Shown here in pieces: positions 44,901 to 48,555 of a stretch of 48,555 nucleotides of DNA. The notes under the pieces were generated by a model. That model saw only the letters and a list, made by a program, of their open reading frames with translations, was not told the origin of the DNA and did no database searches. Every line of letters begins with the position of its first letter. The first letter of the stretch is position 1. A program made the position numbers and the translations under genes. This DNA is from Planctomycetales bacterium. Its GTDB lineage: Bacteria > Planctomycetota > Planctomycetia > Pirellulales > Pirellulaceae. The stretch is taken from positions 1-48,555 of the forward strand of contig JAGQPR010000007.1 of the NCBI GenBank assembly GCA_020426625.1, written 5' to 3'.

Positions 44901-45194
44901 AGCGAATAGAGGCTGAGTTGAATGCGTTCCCGGACCGAATTGACTTGCTTCCGGTATGCTTCGCGGTACTCCAGTCTGGAGGGCGAAAACGAGTGTGAAT
45001 GTGACTAGCGGCAACAGCAGCATCAGTACGAGCGATCCATAGGACGCGATGTAACGACTATTGGCTGTCCACCGTCGGGCTCGCGTCGCGATTACGACAA
45101 ACACGGCAGCGACGAAGAGAATCTGCCAAAGGGAGTGTAAGAGCGCGATACCGACGGCTTGCGTTATCGGGTTTTCGATGAAATGAGTCATCAC
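41964..45194 (-). CDS. BlaR1-type M56 peptidase with carboxypeptidase-regulatory repeats
   Basis: The protein is 1,076 aa. The N-terminal 340 residues contain four membrane segments and the gluzincin motif HELAHIRRHD (His250-Glu251...His254), typical of BlaR1/MecR1. The remainder is a series of beta-sandwich repeats (for example FKGTVFDANGKPVGDATVYVV, IKGRVVDTEGNPVSGVEI, VTGRILDAQTKQPITGLPV, IRGRVTDESGSPVVAIVDY, VNGRVVDSNGEPVDKVNI). These replace the penicillin-sensor domain of classical BlaR1, so the signal is unlikely to be a beta-lactam. It overlaps the BlaI gene (ATGA). It presumably cleaves BlaI on sensing an unknown ligand. Confidence 0.9.
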   Translation of the reverse strand: MMTHFIENPITQAVGIALLHSLWQILFVAAVFVVIATRARRWTANSRYIASYGSLVLMLLLPLVTFTLVFALQTGVPRSIPEASQFGPGTHSTQPLFAAQVEHGFVENAMQGFLLEPTDLREERSKTSNEVAGASSKVASVFAVSTWNQIQPWLAILWSVGVITFSMRPLLSVHRCVQMRQSAELIEKQWITSLMPALCERIGLGKVIQVASSKIVETPSVIGVVSPIVLLPASLLTGFSPDLLKAILAHELAHIRRHDFAMNLVQTAIETLLFYHPAVWWITSIVRQERENCCDDIALAICGRKSYAKALVDLELVRSGNAGLAMAANGGSLYRRIHRIVHPGESSTPSGAGLATCVAVLPILLAWLTFHNGPAIAADQTEQSTTVQRSDTENSALTARETEVANVGDNERSFKGTVFDANGKPVGDATVYVVAVSFDVKVNGTVSRSLSAQSQSDGTYSITVTPRNNEVLMMVAQKAGCGAVTVDLALARTKAEQKEITIDLNLLEEMPIKGRVVDTEGNPVSGVEIRVEILSVPKSEEAVTEWIANEKPELFTEANNMATRFGRDERIRGTQFPAVATIPLGESLPDAETTSSNGEFRLVGVGKDCLLRVSLSGPGIASREALIVAREMKSVTAYAAGIFSRDFTHHGANPTLVVSPAQAVTGRILDAQTKQPITGLPVMLRRTGRENWLAANAAERTLTDSEGRFELSSAPLGGGHMISIIAGPDSPYFDTDFEFPVTSSPELAPAEIELTPAVWIRGRVTDESGSPVVAIVDYYPFRENKYAEAYSNFDPRIAGRAPNEKQLTNRDGFFRIKAIPGRGVLSALAQDQQDRLKYMPNREPRLLDEIGGEQMRKLFNGWSADYFDALIEINIDEGLAETSQDVVFKSGGTKKLTLWGESGTRPTKIQQLGLTFPPKFTTIEANESTVEVIGLQPDEPRLVVLIDEKNECGIALTVKDSDPGKQALRLQECAKVNGRVVDSNGEPVDKVNIRVSPVLEMQRDSWNRELRSVSTNANGKFSLSIPSGCAFRVFAYSEMGPNFTATIRPKPGAIYHLGDLKDKDDLNEVETAGELP

Positions 45195-45577
45195 GCATCC
45201 TCCTCAAGTTGCTCGAGCAATTGACGGATCTTGGCAACGTCTTCTTTGGAAGCTTTGGTCGACGACAAAGCCTGTAGAACGAGGCTTGATGTCGAGCCGT
45301 CATAAACCTTTTTAATTAGGTTGTTGAGCATCTGTTTCTGAGTCCGCGACTGCGACGCGGCAGCCTTGTAAATCTGCGGCCGGACCGAGTCGTCTCGCGA
45401 TACAAGCCCCTTGTCCAGCATGACAACCAGCATCTTCACTGTCGTGGCATAGGTCGTGTCGCGCTGATCCACCAAGTGTTCGTGGATTGCGCGCACCGTA
45501 CTGGGACCATTTTCCCATAGCGCTCGCAGAATCTGCAATTCAACTTCTGTTGGTTGCGTTGATGGTGGACGCGGCAT
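45191..45577 (-). CDS. BlaI/MecI/CopY-family repressor
   Basis: This 128-aa protein begins at MPRPPSTQPTEVELQILRALWENGPSTVRAIHEHL. It has the winged-helix TYATTVKMLVVMLDKGLVSRD and a C-terminal helical dimer domain. AGGAG lies 9 bp before ATG 45577. It is the cognate repressor of the M56 operon. The promoter just upstream has three GAATTC-centred dyads, likely its operators. Confidence 0.9.
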   Translation of the reverse strand: MPRPPSTQPTEVELQILRALWENGPSTVRAIHEHLVDQRDTTYATTVKMLVVMLDKGLVSRDDSVRPQIYKAAASQSRTQKQMLNNLIKKVYDGSTSSLVLQALSSTKASKEDVAKIRQLLEQLEEDA

Positions 45578-45602
45578 TTTTCGTTTCTCCTGATAGCAGA
45601 GT

Positions 45603-45668
45603 AGAGAATTCCTTCTCCATACGAGCTTCAATGTTAGCGAAAGAATTCTCCAAGTCAATAGAGAATTC
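45603..45668 (-). promoter_or_regulatory. promoter with three GAATTC dyads upstream of BlaI-like gene
   Basis: On the minus strand TTGACT (complement of 45653-45658) and TAACAT (complement of 45631-45636) form a promoter with a 16-bp spacer. GAATTC occurs at 45606-45611, 45643-45648 and 45663-45668, each within an AGAATTC or GAATTCT extension. One copy sits between the -35 and -10 hexamers, one just upstream, one downstream. This is the layout of an autoregulated repressor operon. Confidence 0.5.
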
Positions 45669-45674
45669 TTTCTT

Positions 45675-45929
45675 TTATCTGGCATGTTTGACCGACGCTA
45701 AATTTTCAGAACGGGATTGCTCTTGAAGCATCTCCTGAGCTCCATCACGAAGGATCATGCTGAGCACGTCACGAGGACATTCAGCCGCTGTCTCCTGAGC
45801 AACAATCGGTGTCTCGTTCTCAACTTCAACCGAGCTACTGACTGTCTCTGAACCAGATTTCTGAGTACTCTTCTTCACGGGTGGCGTTCCTTTCGAATGA
45901 AATTGGTCTTTGTTTGCAAAGCAAGTCAT
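45675..45929 (-). pseudogene. IS256-family transposase N-terminal remnant
   Basis: The 84-codon frame ends in CPRDVLSMILRDGAQEMLQE. That resembles the first helix of IS256-type transposases, where the sequence normally continues into an EAEV segment. Here it turns to QSRSENLASVKHAR and stops. No catalytic domain is present nearby. It is probably a leftover of an old insertion. Confidence 0.4.
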
Positions 45930-46439
45930 CTCGAAATACGCCGCCTTCTTTCAACCCTCAACCAAACACAACTTTCGGCAGTAACTCAACGGCGCACACC
46001 GGGTGGAGCAAGAAGAGTTGGATTTCAAGAACGCCTGCAATTCCCACTCCGATGCGGTACACCCAACGATGGGCGTGATCTTGTGCGGTGCAAGTTGAAG
46101 TTCCTTACTTAGTTCCGGTCTTTTTCACGACGAGGCAGTATGCCAAATGTAACTCTGAAGAAAGCTAGTACGAGGCGAGGGCAACTGCGGCGAGGTGGCA
46201 CACCCAGGGAAGGAAGCCTGCGAGGATGATCGAAAAGCCAGCGGGTTTGTGTTTCTGGACATTCTCTCGCCAAGACCCGCCAGGTCACGAACAGAAACCA
46301 CATAGAGGCCGATGGCTCCAAGTGCGTGGGCTGCTGACCACGAAACCGAACCGGAAGATGTGGAATCTGGACGGGGACAGATCACGTGTCTCAACGCGAA
46401 GCCTTCGCTTCTATTTGAGGCGTCCCTTATTTGGGGAGA

Positions 46440-46714
46440 TCTAGATACGTACCCGTGAGCAGGGCTTGCCCGAAAGGCGGGGCCGCTGCGGAAACGCAGA
46501 CCGCGCAAAGAGAAGTGAGCAAACGTCGTAGTACCGAGCGTCCGCATTCCAGTGGAAACGGAATGGACTGACGTCACAGGACAAGGAACGAACCACCGAT
46601 GAGCTCAGACAAGCCGAGCGCGACGCTTGCATCCTTAAGGCGAACCGCCCAGTGCGGACCCGCATGCTGAGGCGGTGTGGCAGGGTTACGTAGCAATACT
46701 GCCCCCATGCCGAT
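46440..46714 (+). ncRNA. probable group II intron 3' remnant (domains V-VI)
   Basis: A domain V-like hairpin begins ACCGCCCAGTGCG and closes with CGCATGCTGAGGCGGT (about 46645-46678). It has a 2-nt bulge on the 3' side and a tetraloop at the tip. A GGCAG...CTGCC hairpin follows, and then a terminus CCCCCATGCCGAT (ending 46714) like the 3' ends of bacterial group II introns. Upstream, 46456 onward starts GTGAGC, a possible intron 5' end. No reverse transcriptase frame is present, so it would be an ORF-less or decayed intron. From 45930 to 46440 I see no supported gene. Confidence 0.4.
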
Positions 46715-46751
46715 TCGCATGGTTCGTCACAAATTCGAGCCTAAGCATCAT

Positions 46752-47267
46752 TTAGCGAGGAACCTCGAGAGCGTATATTTTTGAGGAAGGCAAGCGTTTA
46801 GTGATTCCATCCGGCAGTTTCAGCGTGTTGTCTGTGTGGTCAAACGTAATTGTTTCACCAACAACCGTGGTCGGCTTACCGTCAATCACAACAGTGATTT
46901 GGGCGTTACCAGACAATATCATGGGACGATCATCCATTGACCAAGATATTTTCGTCGCTGTCGCCGAGAGCCCGCGCATTCGCAATACGCAATTGCCGGA
47001 AAGCATGAAGGCATATCGTTCGCGATCAATCTGGGTGAGCGTCATGCCGTCGGCGGTTGCGGAAATATCGCCGAAGTTAAGCGCCGTGGTTCCATCGGCT
47101 TGACATTTCCAGCATGATGCCAACGATTCCGTTTTTTCTGGCTTGATGATCGAAGTGACGAGTTGTTTCCCAGTAATCCGCAGTGGGCCATCGGAAAACG
47201 CGGAAAGTCCATCAGGGGAATTTGCAACACTTGATAGTACGACGCAGATTAGGAAAGATGCAAACAC
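46752..47267 (-). CDS. secreted OstA/LptA-like hypothetical protein
   Basis: This 171-aa protein has a signal peptide (MFASFLICVVLSSVANS). The rest is beta-rich with LRITGKQLVTSI, FMLSGNCVLRMRG, LSGNAQITVVIDG and VVGETITFDHTDNTLKLPDG. This strand-turn pattern resembles OstA/LptA-type periplasmic proteins. It is a tentative structural analogy. The gene appears alone. Confidence 0.5.
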   Translation of the reverse strand: MFASFLICVVLSSVANSPDGLSAFSDGPLRITGKQLVTSIIKPEKTESLASCWKCQADGTTALNFGDISATADGMTLTQIDRERYAFMLSGNCVLRMRGLSATATKISWSMDDRPMILSGNAQITVVIDGKPTTVVGETITFDHTDNTLKLPDGITKRLPSSKIYALEVPR

Positions 47268-47385
47268 GATAGAATCCTTTCAGTGAATTGGGACGAAACG
47301 GGTTTTGAATAGCACAATTTGCGACCAAAGATCAAGTGATGAAGTCCTTACCCATCACCCGGTCAGCGCGGCTGGCCCTCTATGT

Positions 47386-48207
47386 CTAATCGCCCCGGCT
47401 CGCCGAATCGGGTTCATCGGGTTGTTCTCCGCGCTTGCCATGGTCAATCGCCAACGCAGGATGCTCGTTCGCCGACAAACCAGCTTTGCGAATCGCGTTA
47501 ACAGTCCGATCGGTCGAATACCCCACCCAGGCATCGATAATCGTCCCGGAACGGTCCACAATGTAGTTCATCGGTATGGCCCCCACGCCGTACACGTCGA
47601 GATAGACGCGTTCTGCTTCTGGCGACTGATCAATGACATTAAGGTAAGTGATTCCTTTCGAGCCCAGCAATTTTTGCACGCGTCTTTTTTCGTCAGTCAC
47701 ATTGATGCCAATCAGCGTTAGACCGGAATCCCTGAGCTCTTCATGAAAGCTTTGCAGATGAGGGAGTTCTTCGATGCAAGGCGGGCAGCCCAATCGCCAG
47801 AAATTCAGCCAGACAACATTGCCGCGAAATTCAGACAGGCGAACTCGTTTTCCATCGATCGACCTTAAAGCGAACTCCGGAGCCTGCGAGCCGATCGGCG
47901 GCCAATTGAGATTCTTCTTCGGCAGTACCCACTGCTGCCATCCAGCCGGCGGCGTCCAGGAAAACATCTTATCGGCAATTTCTTCGTTGAGCCGCACTTG
48001 CGACCATTCTTCACGGGTCACGACTTCATTCTGCAGACGGACGATTTCAAGGACACGGCGGGGCAAAAAATCAAGGTCAGCGATCCAATAGTACTGTGAC
48101 CTTTGGCGATCCAGGATCGAAACCTCGATCTTGTCGCAATCGTCACCGTGAATTGATTCGCTCCCAAGGTACCGAAAGCCGTCAATGTGTTTCGCCAACG
48201 ACTCGAC
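47386..48207 (-). CDS. TlpA-family redoxin, 5'-truncated
   Basis: The C-terminal half is a TlpA-like thioredoxin: IGSQAPEFALRSIDGKRV, then VVWLNFWRLGCPPCIEELPHL with CxxC, and GVGAIPMNYIVDRSGTI. The N-terminal part (IEVSILDRQRSQYYWIADLD, then MFSWTPPAGW) resembles a LolA/DUF2092-type beta domain. Upstream of about 48207 the open frame continues to ATG 48483 but in low-complexity sequence antiparallel-frame to a CHC2 gene. The real start is therefore missing; the gene seems cut by the neighbouring insertion. Confidence 0.65.
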   Translation of the reverse strand, partial: VESLAKHIDGFRYLGSESIHGDDCDKIEVSILDRQRSQYYWIADLDFLPRRVLEIVRLQNEVVTREEWSQVRLNEEIADKMFSWTPPAGWQQWVLPKKNLNWPPIGSQAPEFALRSIDGKRVRLSEFRGNVVWLNFWRLGCPPCIEELPHLQSFHEELRDSGLTLIGINVTDEKRRVQKLLGSKGITYLNVIDQSPEAERVYLDVYGVGAIPMNYIVDRSGTIIDAWVGYSTDRTVNAIRKAGLSANEHPALAIDHGKRGEQPDEPDSASRGD

Positions 48208-48286
48208 ATGTCCATGCCGATGGCGGTTTGAACGCGGGCCAGTTTGGCGGGGTGGCTGGAGATTGGGTTGCGGGAATTGTGGTTGA

Positions 48287-48555
48287 TTAAGGCTTGGGTT
48301 TGGGTTGCGCGATCTGGGGTATGGGTTCGATGGCGAGATTTTGGCAGAGGTTGATCGTTGCGAAGTAGATGCTCTGGTGGGAGATTTCAGCCCAGAGGTC
48401 CAGTGCGTTACCGGAGCGGTGACAACGGAAGCAGCGGAAGATGTGGCGGGTGATGTGCACAGAGAAGCAGGCGTGCGTGGCATCCTGCGTGGTGTTGGGG
48501 CTGCATAGAGGGCAGCGGCCGCGCCATTGATCTTGGCGGATGTGCGAGGGGCGGA
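48287..48555 (-). CDS. CHC2 zinc-finger protein, C-terminal part (runs off window)
   Basis: The frame enters from the window edge and reads HIRQDQWRGRCPLC, then ACFSVHITRHIFRCFRCHRSGNALDLW, and ends at TAA 48287. The Cys/His spacing and the RCFRC...GNALDLW core match the CHC2 (DnaG-type) zinc finger, as also found in transposon-associated proteins of planctomycetes. The gene continues beyond 48555. Its stop lies 80 bp before the truncated redoxin. Confidence 0.65.
   Translation of the reverse strand, partial: RPSHIRQDQWRGRCPLCSPNTTQDATHACFSVHITRHIFRCFRCHRSGNALDLWAEISHQSIYFATINLCQNLAIEPIPQIAQPKPKP

Noticed and set aside
1-48555. CRISPR array
   Set aside because: The repeats found are palindromes of varied sequence and spacing around tRNAs; no regular direct-repeat/spacer pattern and no cas genes.

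Overview
The window looks like a piece of a Planctomycetota chromosome, probably Pirellulales/Rhodopirellula-like. The evidence is a DUF1800-DUF1501 gene pair, an M56 (BlaR1-type) peptidase fused to carboxypeptidase-regulatory repeats with a BlaI partner, several TlpA-type redoxins, and an IS21 element with passenger genes of a kind I associate with planctomycetes. This assignment rests on gene content only.

Layout. 1-4740: an atypical tRNA cluster (Ile-GAT, Lys-TTT, Ile-TAT, Lys-CTT, Cys-GCA and one tRNA whose 3' half lies upstream of its 5' half). It is interspersed with palindromic repeats and with two inverted-repeat-bounded elements that each carry a four-helix-bundle (S23/IVS) gene. A secreted beta-propeller protein, an endonuclease V-like protein and a SEC-C protein sit inside this stretch. 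4746-5735: a C-terminally truncated phosphoesterase and an SMR efflux protein.

5995-19544: one tight operon encoding a DpdE/RapA-like SNF2 helicase, a 108-aa unknown protein, and a Wadjet-like quartet: JetA/MukF-like, JetB/MukE-like, JetC/SMC-like ATPase and JetD-like Toprim protein. JetD is split by a 4,209-bp IS21-family transposon (15037-19245) with a 5-bp target duplication (CCTCA). Rejoining the flanks restores a 290-aa open frame.

19592-30901: a dense defence-like island. It holds a patatin-like phospholipase with an unknown 338-aa partner (minus strand), divergent from a RloA/RloB (AbiL-like) pair; the shared intergenic region has two matching GTGA-N5-TCAC dyads. Next come a minus-strand run of a nuclease-like protein, a DGQHR/DndB-like protein, an unknown protein and queD-queE-queC (preQ0 synthesis), then an Mrr restriction protein broken by a -1 frameshift in an A-run. 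The queCED-DGQHR-nuclease group plus a DpdE-like helicase suggests a variant or remnant 7-deazaguanine DNA modification locus, but no DpdA-type transglycosylase is visible.

31836-48555: topoisomerase III; two DUF2071 proteins with two membrane proteins; an IS21 relic; a redoxin with an in-frame TGA; the DUF1501/DUF1800 pair; the BlaI-BlaR1 pair with GAATTC-containing promoter dyads; an IS256 transposase remnant; a probable group II intron 3' end; a secreted OstA-like protein; a 5'-truncated redoxin; and a CHC2 zinc-finger gene running off the end.

The most interesting candidates are the helicase-plus-Wadjet operon, the four-helix-bundle elements bounded by inverted repeats in the tRNA cluster, and the divergent patatin/RloAB pair with shared operators.
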